DNA from: JAFGHJ01 sp964606065
GTDB taxonomy: Bacteria; Hydrothermota; UBA3072
NCBI GenBank assembly: GCA_964606065.1
Contig: CAZSEX010000020.1
Coordinates: forward strand, 1-31,396
Length of the DNA: 31,396 bases
Direction of reading: 5' to 3'
The position numbers and the translations under genes were made by a program. This document shows, piece after piece, positions 8,446 to 16,346 of the stretch; the first letter of the stretch is position 1; each line of letters begins with the position of its first letter. The notes under the pieces were generated by a model, which did not search any database, was not told the DNA's origin, and worked only from the letters and a program-made list of their open reading frames with translations.

Positions 8446-8813
8446 TTAATAACTGTATTGTTCTGATAGCCGCAATACTTCTCTACATATCTATCTATCT
8501 ATCCTCTTTATCTTCTAAAAAGACGGTTTGGTTTTTTAATGCCTTCCTGCGAGGATTCTTTATTTCTCTTTTTCCGCTTGCTTTGTCTGTAACTTCAGAA
8601 ATTTTCAAAATTGGATTTAATTTCAAACCAGAGTTTTTTATATTGGGAATGAAATCGACTGCAAATTATATAACAACTTTTGAAAGGTTGGAAAAAGAAA
8701 TCGAAAGACAAAATACTAAAGTTTGTCCTAACTGTGGTGAAACCGTCAACAAAATCGCAAAAGTCTGCCATTATTGCGGGTATAAATTTAAAAGCAAAAA
8801 GAAAAACACATAA
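8442..8813 (+). CDS. Membrane protein with C-terminal zinc ribbon
   Basis: 123 residues from a TTG start that overlaps the previous gene's stop. Two hydrophobic segments (about 4-22 and 30-52) are followed by a short helical linker and a zinc ribbon with Cys95/Cys98 and Cys109/Cys112 (CPNCGE...CHYCGYKF). The double CxxC pattern is the common zinc-ribbon fold found at ends of many small bacterial membrane proteins. The tail is basic (KSKKKNT), suggesting it stays in the cytoplasm. Function unknown. An in-frame ATG start would lie much later (residue 70) and would lose the membrane segments, so TTG is preferred. Confidence 0.65.
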   Translation: MINNCIVLIAAILLYISIYLSSLSSKKTVWFFNAFLRGFFISLFPLALSVTSEIFKIGFNFKPEFFILGMKSTANYITTFERLEKEIERQNTKVCPNCGETVNKIAKVCHYCGYKFKSKKKNT

Positions 8814-8936
8814 AAACTCGAGAATCCATTTCTACATGTGATAATATTTTTTGGGGTTGTGGGTTCCGTGTATTTCGTGGTTTAATAAATTTATTGCGTC
8901 TCTGCGGAGGTTGTGCCAAAATCCCAGTTTTTCATT

Positions 8937-9007
8937 GTAGGGCAAACCTTTAGGTTTGCAAAATAAATGATTGCCAATATCTTAGCACGGCTAAAGCCGT
9001 GCCCTAC
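8937..9007. repeat. GTAG-flanked double hairpin, REP-like doublet (copy 1)
   Basis: GTAGGGC (8937-8943) and GCCCTAC (9001-9007) form the outer inverted repeat. Inside are two hairpins: GCAAACC-TTTA-GGTTTGC (8942-8959) and GCACGGC-TAAA-GCCGTGC (8985-9002). A GTAG tetranucleotide beside a hairpin, in inverted pairs, is the hallmark of REP sequences mobilised by REP-associated tyrosine transposases (RAYTs). No transposase is in the window. Confidence 0.65.
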
Positions 9008-9087
9008 GAGCGAAATTGATAAATTTGGCCCAGTCTCTGCGGTAAATTTTATGTGTCAGCAGTTTTGTCGCGCTGAGGTTTATTTAA

Positions 9088-10404
9088 TTATGAGGAAAGG
9101 ATTTGAACTAATTCGTCCATCTCCTCTTTTGTTCTTTTTTCGGTAACCGAAACGAGAAGATGGTTTCCCCATTCTTTTTTGAATTTTCCGAGATAGATGC
9201 CGGCAAGGTATCCTTTTTTAACGCCTTCCTTGATTGCCTTTTTTGCTCCCGTGGGTATTTCGACAACAAATTCTCTGAAAAAATTTTGTTTATAAGGAAG
9301 TTTAAGTCCTGCTTTCTGCAATTCCCCGGCGAGATAGTGCGCCTTTTGAGCCGTTTTGTTGGCTATATCTCTTATTCCTTCCTTGCCATGCAAAGCCAGA
9401 TAAATCGCTGCGGAGAGAGCGCAGAGTTGCTGGTTTGTGCAGATATTTGATGTGGCTCTTTCTCTTCTTATGTGCTGTTCACGGGTCTGCAAAACCATCA
9501 CGTATCCTTCTTTCCCTTTTTTATCGACCGTTTTTCCCACTATTCTCCCCGGCATAGCCCTGATATGTTCTTTCCCGGCTGTAAATATACCTAAATGTGG
9601 TCCTCCCAAACTCATGGGAAGACCCAGGCACTGCCCTTCTGCGGTTGCGATATTAGCTCCGTATTCACCCGGCGTTCTAAGCAGTCCAAGCGAAATCGGA
9701 TCGAAATGCAATATTACGATAACACCGTATTCTTTCGCCTTTTTGACAAACGCTTCCACGTCTTCGAGATTTCCCAGAAAATTGGGGTTTTGAATCGCTA
9801 TACAGGCTGTTTTTTGGTCGATTCCTTCAATCTGACCGGTATCCGTAACTCCATCGGCAAGAAGCAATCTTTCAACAAAATAATTTTTACCCAGATATGT
9901 TTTTACTACTTCGATATAATAAGGATTAATCCCTTCAGAAAGAATCACTTTGTTTCTGTTTTTATTAATCCCGAGAGACATAAATACGGCTTCGGCAAGA
10001 GCTGTCGCTCCATCATAAATAGAAGCGTTCGAAACTTCCATTCCCGTCAACTCACAAATCATAGATTGATATTCATAAATTGCCTGAAGAGTACCCTGAG
10101 AAACCTCTGCCTGATAGGGAGTATAAGAAGTATAAAACTCGGATCTTCCGGTCAGGTGTTTGATAACCGAAGGGATATAATGATCATACACTCCGCCTCC
10201 CGCAAAAACAACTAAGTTTCTGTTGTATTTGGAAATTCTCTGTATTTCATTTTTTATTTCCGATTCAGCCGCGGCGGACGGAATTTTTAAAGTTTTTTTT
10301 AATTGCAAATCCTCAGGAATCGCCTCAAGTATATCGGTTATACTCCGACCTATTGCCCTGAGCATTTCTTTCCTCTGTTTTTCGTTTACGGGAATAAAAT
10401 TCAC
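9088..10404 (-). CDS. gcvPA: Glycine dehydrogenase (decarboxylating) subunit 1
   Basis: 438 residues, typical for the N-terminal subunit of the split P-protein. It carries the expected segments VVFAGGGVYDHYIPSVI, EFYTSYTPYQAEVSQGTLQAIYEYQS and a C-terminal RREKATSNICTNQ-like motif (here RRERATSNICTNQ). With GcvPB it decarboxylates glycine and passes the aminomethyl group to GcvH. The GTG start at 10404 overlaps the gcvH stop (GTGA). The pyridoxal-phosphate lysine lies on GcvPB in this family, and gcvPB is not downstream: the gene is followed by a non-coding stretch with the REP-like element. The enzyme must therefore rely on a gcvPB elsewhere. Confidence 0.95.
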   Translation of the reverse strand: MNFIPVNEKQRKEMLRAIGRSITDILEAIPEDLQLKKTLKIPSAAAESEIKNEIQRISKYNRNLVVFAGGGVYDHYIPSVIKHLTGRSEFYTSYTPYQAEVSQGTLQAIYEYQSMICELTGMEVSNASIYDGATALAEAVFMSLGINKNRNKVILSEGINPYYIEVVKTYLGKNYFVERLLLADGVTDTGQIEGIDQKTACIAIQNPNFLGNLEDVEAFVKKAKEYGVIVILHFDPISLGLLRTPGEYGANIATAEGQCLGLPMSLGGPHLGIFTAGKEHIRAMPGRIVGKTVDKKGKEGYVMVLQTREQHIRRERATSNICTNQQLCALSAAIYLALHGKEGIRDIANKTAQKAHYLAGELQKAGLKLPYKQNFFREFVVEIPTGAKKAIKEGVKKGYLAGIYLGKFKKEWGNHLLVSVTEKRTKEEMDELVQILSS

Positions 10405-10790
10405 TCTTCTTGAATCACTTTTTTATATTCGGCCGGCATAAGCAGGGTGTCTAATTCCGCGGGGTCCGATATCTTTATTTTTACAATCCATCCGCTGTCA
10501 TAGGGATCTTTGTTTATCAACTCCGGGTTCTTTTCTAATTCCCTGTTGACTTTCACGATTTTTCCCGAGACAGCCGCGTAAAGATCCGTTACCGTTTTTA
10601 CGGCTTCGATTGTGGCTATCGAATCTCCCTGCGCGACTTCCTGTCCCGCTTCGGGTAACTCTATGTAAACAATATCCTGCAGCTCTGATTGAGCGAAATC
10701 CGTTATTCCTTCAGCGATTTCTCCGTTTTCTTTCCTTGCCCATTCGTGATCTTCCGTATACAAAAGATCTTTTGGTATTTTTATTTCCAT
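10401..10790 (-). CDS. gcvH: Glycine cleavage system H protein
   Basis: 129 residues, full length. YTEDHEWARKENG near the start and the lipoylation region IEAVKTVTDLYAAVSG are typical; Lys65 is the expected lipoate attachment site. The protein shuttles the aminomethyl group between the P-protein, GcvT and dihydrolipoamide dehydrogenase. The start has a GGAGGT site 6 nt upstream and lies 12 bp after gcvT; its end overlaps gcvPA by 4 bp. Confidence 0.97.
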   Translation of the reverse strand: MEIKIPKDLLYTEDHEWARKENGEIAEGITDFAQSELQDIVYIELPEAGQEVAQGDSIATIEAVKTVTDLYAAVSGKIVKVNRELEKNPELINKDPYDSGWIVKIKISDPAELDTLLMPAEYKKVIQEE

Positions 10791-10802
10791 TTTACCTCCA
10801 TT

Positions 10803-11909
10803 TTAATGTTTCTTTTTTAATGATCCGTTCTTCCAGAACGGAAGTCTTATAATTTCACCTTCTACAGGCTTATTTCTTATTTCTACCTCCACATTCGTCC
10901 CTTCTTTTTCGTAATTACTTTGCACGTAACCAAGGGCAATAGAAGAGTTCAGCGTAGGGGAAAAATTACCGCTGGTTATTACGCCGATTTTTTCTCCTTT
11001 CTGCAGAATGTTATATCCGTATCTTGGGATTCTTTTACCCGGAACCTGAATCCCCACAAGTTTTCTTTTAACCCCTTTTTCTTTTTGCTTTAGAAGTATA
11101 TTCTTTCCGATAAAAGATTCTTTATCGAAGGAAACAACCCAGGAAAGATTTGCCTCCAGAGGTGTAGTTTCCGTCGTTATATCGTTACCGTAAAGGCAGT
11201 ATCCCATTTCAAGCCTGAGTAAATCTCTTGCTCCTAAACCACAGGGAGAAATATTATGTTGTTTACCTTCTTCCATAATTACATCCCATATTTTTTCTGC
11301 TTCTTCGCTTTTTCCGTATATTTCGAATCCGTCTTCACCTGTATATCCGGTTCTTGAAAGTAAAACATGTGCGTTTGCTATTTTTTCTTCTTTAGCATGG
11401 TAAAATTTTAAGTCAGAAATATCATTTTCCGTGACTCCATTAATAATTTTCTCCGATAGAGGACCCTGCAGCGCGATCTGAAAATATTTTTTACCTGCGT
11501 TTTCCACTTTTACCTGACCGCTTTTATGTTTCATGAACCATTCAAAATCTTTTTCCTGATTCGACGCGTTAACCACGATTAAATATTTATTTTCTAAATT
11601 ATATACCACGAGATCGTCTATTATTCCGCTTTTTTCGTTTAAAATAACGGTATATTTTGCCTGAAATTTTTTAAGTTTTGATATATCGAATGTTACAAGG
11701 TAATTAACAAATTCTGCTGATTGCTCACCCGAAACCTCAATCTCGCCCATATGAGAAACATCGAATAATCCCGCAGAATCACGTACGGTTTTTGTCTCTT
11801 CAAATATAGATGAATATTGTATGGGCATTTTATAACCCGCGAAGTCTACAATAGAGGCTTTTAATTCGAGATGTTTTTTGTATAAAGACGTAGTTTTTTT
11901 TTGTCCCAT
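10803..11909 (-). CDS. gcvT: Aminomethyltransferase (T protein)
   Basis: 368 residues. KASIVDFAGYKMPIQY, FDVSHMGEIEVSG, LSRTGYTGEDGFEIY and GLGARDLLRLEMGYCLYGND are family signatures in the right order, and the C-terminal barrel domain is present. It transfers the C1 unit from lipoyl-bound aminomethyl on GcvH to tetrahydrofolate, releasing ammonia. It is the first gene of gcvT-gcvH-gcvPA. The ATG at 11909 has no clear Shine-Dalgarno sequence and only a short predicted leader (about 10 nt). Confidence 0.96.
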   Translation of the reverse strand: MGQKKTTSLYKKHLELKASIVDFAGYKMPIQYSSIFEETKTVRDSAGLFDVSHMGEIEVSGEQSAEFVNYLVTFDISKLKKFQAKYTVILNEKSGIIDDLVVYNLENKYLIVVNASNQEKDFEWFMKHKSGQVKVENAGKKYFQIALQGPLSEKIINGVTENDISDLKFYHAKEEKIANAHVLLSRTGYTGEDGFEIYGKSEEAEKIWDVIMEEGKQHNISPCGLGARDLLRLEMGYCLYGNDITTETTPLEANLSWVVSFDKESFIGKNILLKQKEKGVKRKLVGIQVPGKRIPRYGYNILQKGEKIGVITSGNFSPTLNSSIALGYVQSNYEKEGTNVEVEIRNKPVEGEIIRLPFWKNGSLKKKH

Positions 11910-11925
11910 TTCGTATCGTCTGGGA

Positions 11926-11955
11926 TTAGTATCGTTTACAGATTAATTTTGTCAA
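11926..11955 (-). promoter_or_regulatory. Probable promoter of gcvT-gcvH-gcvPA
   Basis: On the minus strand: TTGACA (11950-11955), an 18-bp spacer, TACTAA (11926-11931). It lies in the 63-bp gap between the MFS gene and gcvT, so the gcv genes can be transcribed without the MFS gene. There is no room for a glycine riboswitch. Confidence 0.5.
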
Positions 11956-11972
11956 GGTCTCAGCCGGCAACT

Positions 11973-13136
11973 TTATTTTTTTTCTTCTTTTACCAAAATT
12001 AACAGTAATATGGAAGCGAGACCGGCAAGAGCCGAGCCGTAGGAAAAGGCAGCAAGAGAGCCGAATCTTTGCCAGATTAAACCAAAAAATACACTCGATG
12101 GGAAAGCCGTAATCCCCACAGCCAGATGATAAAAACCAAAAGCGGTACCCTGAAAAGAATTCCGGACAAGATCACTGACAAACGCCTTTTCAACCCCCTC
12201 GGTAAGACCGAAATATATCCCGTAAAGAGCGAATAATCCCCAGACGTGAAACGCCTGTGTAGAAAGTCCAAAACCCAGATAGATAAACGTGTACACGATC
12301 CAGCCGCTAACAATAACCTTCCTTCTACCTGCCCTATCGGACCATTCTCCTCCCGGAATCGAAGTCGTCATTTTTACAAAATGAAGAACTATCCAAAGAA
12401 CAGGGATAAGAAAAGTGGAAATTCCTGCGTCCTTCGCCTTTAAAATAAGGAAGGCATCCGATGAATTCCCGAGAGTAAAAAGGATAAGGATTAAAAGATA
12501 AATCCTGAAATTCTTTGAAAGCAAAGAGAATTTAAACTCTATATTTTTTGCTTTTGCCTCTGTCTTTTTTTCTTTTACGAAGAAAAAAACTATAAGAATT
12601 GTTATAATACCCGGAAGTAAAGCCCAGGCAAACAGATTTTTGAGACTCATTCCGAACCTTAAAAGAATTACAGCGCAAATCGGACCGATTATGGCTCCGG
12701 CGTGATCCATAGCCCTGTGGAAACCAAAGGCTTTTCCTTTTACTTCCTCCGCAGTCGACAGCGAAATCAAAGCGTCCCTGGGCGAAGTTCGTACCCCTTT
12801 GCCGAAACGATCTACAAATCTTATGATAGCGACCTGCCACCAATATCTGCTTAAAGCGATTACGGGTCTACCTAATGCAGCAAGGGAATACCCGAAAAGA
12901 ATAAGAACTTTTCTTTTCTTCAATTTATCTGAAATCCAGCCGGAAAACAATTTCAGAAGGCTGGCGGTCGATTCGGCTACTCCTTCGATAACACCCAAAA
13001 CCCCGGCTCCGACACCCAGAACAGAAGTAAGAAAGATAGGAAGAAGCGGATAGATCATCTCGCTCGCCGCGTCGTTTAGAAGACTTACAAAACCCAGGGC
13101 TTTTACATTTCCTGGAACATCTTTTAATATTTTCAT
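11973..13136 (-). CDS. Major facilitator superfamily transporter
   Basis: 387 residues with about 12 hydrophobic segments. LGFVSLLNDAASEMIYPLLPIFL at the start, the cytoplasmic loop GWISDKLKKRKVLILFGY (MFS motif A region), RFVDRFGKGVRTSPRDALIS and SDRAGRRKVIVSGW in the second half identify an MFS exporter-like protein. Relatives are annotated only as MFS transporters and substrate cannot be predicted. It is upstream of gcvT on the same strand, 63 bp apart, but each has its own likely promoter. There is no obvious truncation. Confidence 0.9.
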   Translation of the reverse strand: MKILKDVPGNVKALGFVSLLNDAASEMIYPLLPIFLTSVLGVGAGVLGVIEGVAESTASLLKLFSGWISDKLKKRKVLILFGYSLAALGRPVIALSRYWWQVAIIRFVDRFGKGVRTSPRDALISLSTAEEVKGKAFGFHRAMDHAGAIIGPICAVILLRFGMSLKNLFAWALLPGIITILIVFFFVKEKKTEAKAKNIEFKFSLLSKNFRIYLLILILFTLGNSSDAFLILKAKDAGISTFLIPVLWIVLHFVKMTTSIPGGEWSDRAGRRKVIVSGWIVYTFIYLGFGLSTQAFHVWGLFALYGIYFGLTEGVEKAFVSDLVRNSFQGTAFGFYHLAVGITAFPSSVFFGLIWQRFGSLAAFSYGSALAGLASILLLILVKEEKK

Positions 13137-13158
13137 AACTTCTTTTTACCTTTTCGAA

Positions 13159-13186
13159 TACATATTCTTTATACTCAAAAAGTCAA
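13159..13186 (-). promoter_or_regulatory. Possible promoter of the MFS gene
   Basis: On the minus strand: TTGACT (13181-13186), a 16-bp spacer, TATGTA (13159-13164), followed by an AAGGT/AAGAAG ribosome region and the ATG at 13136. The -10 box is weak. Confidence 0.4.
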
Positions 13187-13199
13187 GCTTGTTTTTTTT

Positions 13200-13465
13200 G
13201 GAGTTTCATGATTTTTTTTCTTAAAACTTCACAAAACCTTATTTTAGCGTTAGCTAAGAAAGATTCTATTCAAGAGAAATATCTCGGAGATATAGTAGCG
13301 CGGGGGTTTATCCCCCGCAAATTACCTGTTGGGGACAAGCCCCAACTCTACTTGTGTTTCACCTGGAGTGAAATTGGGTGTTGATTTTATCCCCTTGTAA
13401 AAACCTTAAAACCATTGCGATTATTCCCTTAAAAAGAATAAAGGTTTAAAAAAGCATGAAACTCC
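13200..13465. repeat. Putative 266-bp MITE-like unit with 11-bp terminal inverted repeats
   Basis: GGAGTTTCATG at 13200-13210 is the exact reverse complement of CATGAAACTCC at 13455-13465, and both are followed inward by T/A-rich runs and an AAACCTT-like stretch. The REP-like doublet lies inside. No target-site duplication is clear and there is no coding content. Confidence 0.4.
13295..13351. repeat. GTAG-flanked double hairpin, REP-like doublet (copy 2)
   Basis: GTAG (13295-13298) and CTAC (13348-13351) enclose two strong hairpins: GCGGGGG-TTTAT-CCCCCGC (13300-13318) and GTTGGGG-ACAAG-CCCCAAC (13328-13346). The architecture matches copy 1 at 8937-9007, but the stem sequences differ completely. 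That suggests structure, not stem sequence, is what is conserved. Confidence 0.65.
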
Positions 13466-13624
13466 TGTGTTTTTTAGCCCGGCTCATACGAGATATTTTT
13501 TTTCTACTAACCACTTAATTATAGATTATGCAAAAATTTGCATAAATGCTTTTAAGCCGAAAGTAATCTTTAGCCTTTTATATTAATTTATTCTATAAAA
13601 AAAAATACAAAACAAAAAAGAAGA

Positions 13625-13642
13625 AATGAATAATATTTCATA
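13625..13642. promoter_or_regulatory. ARG box (ArgR operator) of the arg operon
   Basis: AATGAATAATATTTCATA matches the ARG box consensus (WNTGAATWWWWATTCANW, as known from E. coli) at 17 of 18 positions. It lies 20 bp upstream of the argG -35 box. A second half-site (ATGAAA, 13648-13653) follows about one and a half turns of DNA later. argR is the third gene of the operon, so autoregulation by arginine-bound ArgR is likely. Confidence 0.7.
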
Positions 13643-13661
13643 AAAAAATGAAAACTCTGTC

Positions 13662-13692
13662 TTGACAATTAAAAAAAGTGAGGTATTATAAA
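13662..13692 (+). promoter_or_regulatory. Promoter of argG-argH-argR-galT
   Basis: TTGACA at 13662-13667, with -10 candidates TATTAT (13684-13689, 16-bp spacer) or TATAAA (13687-13692, 19-bp spacer). The argG ribosome site (TAGGAGGAG) and ATG follow. Confidence 0.65.
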
Positions 13693-13721
13693 ATACTGTT
13701 TGATTATTTAGGAGGAGCAAA

Positions 13722-14942
13722 ATGAAGAAAGAAGTAAAGAAAGTAGTTCTCGCGTACTCCGGGGGGCTGGATACAACGGTAATCCTCCACTGGCTCAGAG
13801 AGAACTATGGTTGCAAGGTAATTACGTTTACCGCCGATTTAGGACAGGAAGGCGAGTTGGAAGGTCTCGAAGAAAAAGCCCTTTCTTCGGGAGCCGATAA
13901 AGCTTATGTTGTGGATTTGAAAGAAGAATTTGTCGCGGATTATGTTTTTCCGGTTTTAAAAGCGGGCGCGATATATGAAGGAAAATATCTTTTAGGAACA
14001 TCTTTCGCTCGCCCTGTAGCTGCAAAAAAACAGGTAGAAATAGCGGAAGAAGAAGGCGCGGATGCCGTCGCTCACGGTTGCACGGGAAAGGGAAACGACC
14101 AGGTTCGTTTTGAGTTGACCTATAAAGCCCTTAACCCCAGACTTATGATAATCGCTCCCTGGAGAGAATGGGATTTAAAATCCAGAGAAGATGAATTGGA
14201 ATACGCGAAAAAACACGGACTTAAGACTACAAGTTCAAAGGAAAAAATCTACAGCAACGATACAAATCTCTGGCACAGAAGTACGGAGGGCGGAGTGCTC
14301 GAAGATCCCTGGAATGAATTCCCCAGGGACGCTTACGAATTTACCCGATCCCCCGAAGACGCGCCCGATGCCCCAGAGACAGTGGAAATAACATTTGAGA
14401 AAGGAATTCCGGTCGCAATCGATGGAGAAAAAAAAGCTCCTGTCGATTTACTTATCCATCTCAATAAATTAGGCAAAAAACACGGTATCGGTATGGTGGA
14501 CATGGTCGAAAATCGTCTTGTGGGTATTAAATCGCGCGGAGTGTACGAAACTCCGGGAGGAACAATACTCGTCGAAGCCCACAAACAATTAGAAAGCGTT
14601 GTGCTCGACGCCAATACACTTCATCATAAGATGGAAGTCGCGAACCTTTATTCTCGCCTGGTTTACAACGGTCTATGGTTTTCGGAATTAAAGGAATCAC
14701 TGGACGCTTTTATAGACAAAACACAGGAAAAAGTAAGCGGCGTCGTCCGATTAAAACTTTATAAGGGAAATGTAATTACGCTGGGGCGAAAGTCGATTTT
14801 TTCTACTTACCGTGAAGATTTTGCAACCTTCGGAGAGGACCGGGTATACAATCAGAAAGATGCGGAAGGTTTTATAAATCTCTTCGGGTTACAATTAACA
14901 ATACGAGGGCTAAAAAAACTTGAAAAAGAAGGAAAAATTTAA
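13722..14942 (+). CDS. argG: Argininosuccinate synthase
   Basis: 406 residues, standard length. The ATP-binding loop AYSGGLDT (11-18), TSFARPVAAK, AHGCTGKGNDQVRFE and ASSKEKIYSNDTNLWHRS-like segment (here TTSSKEKIYSNDTNLWHRS) are all present. It joins citrulline and aspartate with ATP to make argininosuccinate. It is the first gene of the operon, with a strong AGGAGG site, and its end overlaps the presumed argH start by 23 bp. Confidence 0.98.
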   Translation: MKKEVKKVVLAYSGGLDTTVILHWLRENYGCKVITFTADLGQEGELEGLEEKALSSGADKAYVVDLKEEFVADYVFPVLKAGAIYEGKYLLGTSFARPVAAKKQVEIAEEEGADAVAHGCTGKGNDQVRFELTYKALNPRLMIIAPWREWDLKSREDELEYAKKHGLKTTSSKEKIYSNDTNLWHRSTEGGVLEDPWNEFPRDAYEFTRSPEDAPDAPETVEITFEKGIPVAIDGEKKAPVDLLIHLNKLGKKHGIGMVDMVENRLVGIKSRGVYETPGGTILVEAHKQLESVVLDANTLHHKMEVANLYSRLVYNGLWFSELKESLDAFIDKTQEKVSGVVRLKLYKGNVITLGRKSIFSTYREDFATFGEDRVYNQKDAEGFINLFGLQLTIRGLKKLEKEGKI

Positions 14943-16344
14943 TAAAAAAACAAAAAAAGAGAAAATATGGAAGGGGCGTTTTTCAAAAGAAACCGCCCCT
15001 GAAATGGAGAAATTCAGCCATTCCATAGAAACGGATAAAATTCTTTATCAAGAAGATATCGCTGTCAACATAGTCTGGGCCGAAGGGCTAAACAAAATCG
15101 GGATAATCGAAGATAAAGAAAAAAAGTTAATTCTGGATGCTTTAAAAAAAATAAATAAGGAATTTACGGATGGCAGTTTTCCCATACTGCCGAAAGATGA
15201 AGATATCCACAGCGCTATCGAACGCAGATTAACGGAAATCGCGGGTGAGGCGGGAAAGAAAATTCATACAGGGCGAAGCCGTAACGACCAGGTGATAACA
15301 GATTTGCTTCTTTATATGAAAAAAGAACTTTCAAAGATTCTAAAGCAAATAGTAGAACTGGAGAAAGTTGTCATCGACGTGGCTGAAGAAAATCTCGAGG
15401 TTATAATACCCGGATATACACATCTCCAGGAGGCTCAACCTATACTGTTTTCACATTACCTTCTTTCTCTTTTCTGGCTTCTGGAACGGGATAAGAAATT
15501 TTTACAATTAGGGTTAAAACACTGTGGAATTATGCCTTTAGGCTCGGCTGCCCTGGCCGGCACGGGATTTCCGATAGACCTTAAATCAGTTGCCCGGGAT
15601 TTAGAATTCAACGAACTCAGCCAGAACAGCCTGGACATAACCTCCCATCGGGATATTCCTATAACCATTAGCTTTATGTTGTCTTTAATAACTTCTCACC
15701 TTAGCCGATACGCGTCCGATTTTATATTATGGTCGACCGAAGAATTCGGGTTCGTAGAGATAGATGAAAAATATGCCACCGGCAGCAGCATTATGCCGCA
15801 GAAAAAAAATCCCGACAGTCTGGAATTGATAAGAGGGAAAACCGCTTCCGTAATAGGGCACTTAACAGCTCTGCTCTCGCTGTGCCACGGCCTTCCTCAT
15901 TCTTATAATCGGGATCTGCAGGAAGACAAGAAGCATATTTTTGAAATTTTGAAAATTGCTGAAGGATCCCTTGAAATATTTAAAGGCGTTCTCAAAACTT
16001 TAATATTGAAAAAGAAAAATATTGCTCTGCGGCTCACCTCTAAACTTCTTGCCACGGAAATAGCGGATTATCTTACACGAAAAGGAATTCCATTCAGAAC
16101 AGCACATGAAATCACAGGAAAAATCGTCAAATGGGCTGAAGAAAAAGGTACTTCTCTAAGTGAAATTACTTTAGATAAATTGCAGGACTTCTCGCCACTT
16201 TTTATAGAGGATATTTATGATTTTCTCTCTTTCGAAAAAGCTCTTTCACGGCGTAATTTAGTGGGTGGGACCGGAGCAAAATCGGTAAAGAAACAAATAA
16301 AAAAAGCGACGGGAATTTTAAAACATTCCTTGTCCAAAATTTAA
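14920..16344 (+). CDS. argH: Argininosuccinate lyase
   Basis: 474 residues from the TTG at 14920. HTGRSRNDQV (116-125), SLDITSHRD (237-244) and the superfamily signature GSSIMPQKKN (288-297) are intact, as in fumarase/aspartase-type lyases. It splits argininosuccinate into arginine and fumarate. The start is uncertain: the family usually begins a few residues before KIWKGRF (residue 15 on), no ATG or GTG lies in frame there, and TTG 14920 inside argG is the only standard start, with only a weak GAGGG site. The first 14 residues, very lysine-rich, may therefore not all be translated. Confidence 0.96.
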   Translation: MKKKEKFNKKTKKEKIWKGRFSKETAPEMEKFSHSIETDKILYQEDIAVNIVWAEGLNKIGIIEDKEKKLILDALKKINKEFTDGSFPILPKDEDIHSAIERRLTEIAGEAGKKIHTGRSRNDQVITDLLLYMKKELSKILKQIVELEKVVIDVAEENLEVIIPGYTHLQEAQPILFSHYLLSLFWLLERDKKFLQLGLKHCGIMPLGSAALAGTGFPIDLKSVARDLEFNELSQNSLDITSHRDIPITISFMLSLITSHLSRYASDFILWSTEEFGFVEIDEKYATGSSIMPQKKNPDSLELIRGKTASVIGHLTALLSLCHGLPHSYNRDLQEDKKHIFEILKIAEGSLEIFKGVLKTLILKKKNIALRLTSKLLATEIADYLTRKGIPFRTAHEITGKIVKWAEEKGTSLSEITLDKLQDFSPLFIEDIYDFLSFEKALSRRNLVGGTGAKSVKKQIKKATGILKHSLSKI

Positions 16345-16346
16345 GA

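Larger units (their letters stand above)
13137..13721. other. Structured 585-bp spacer between MFS and argG
   Basis: No gene seen. It contains, left to right, the MFS promoter (13159-13186), the left arm of an 11-bp inverted repeat (13200-13210), the 15-bp palindrome ATATCTCGGAGATAT (13279-13293), the GTAG hairpin doublet (13295-13351), a small TTTCAC/GTGAAA hairpin (13357-13373), the right arm (13455-13465), then AT-rich DNA with the ARG box and argG promoter. Confidence 0.7.

Noticed and set aside
9595..10215. 206-codon plus-strand frame within gcvPA
   Set aside because: It is antisense to a strongly conserved enzyme and shows no recognisable domain or ribosome site.
11910..11972. Glycine riboswitch before gcvT
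   Set aside because: Only 63 bp are available and the promoter lies within it.
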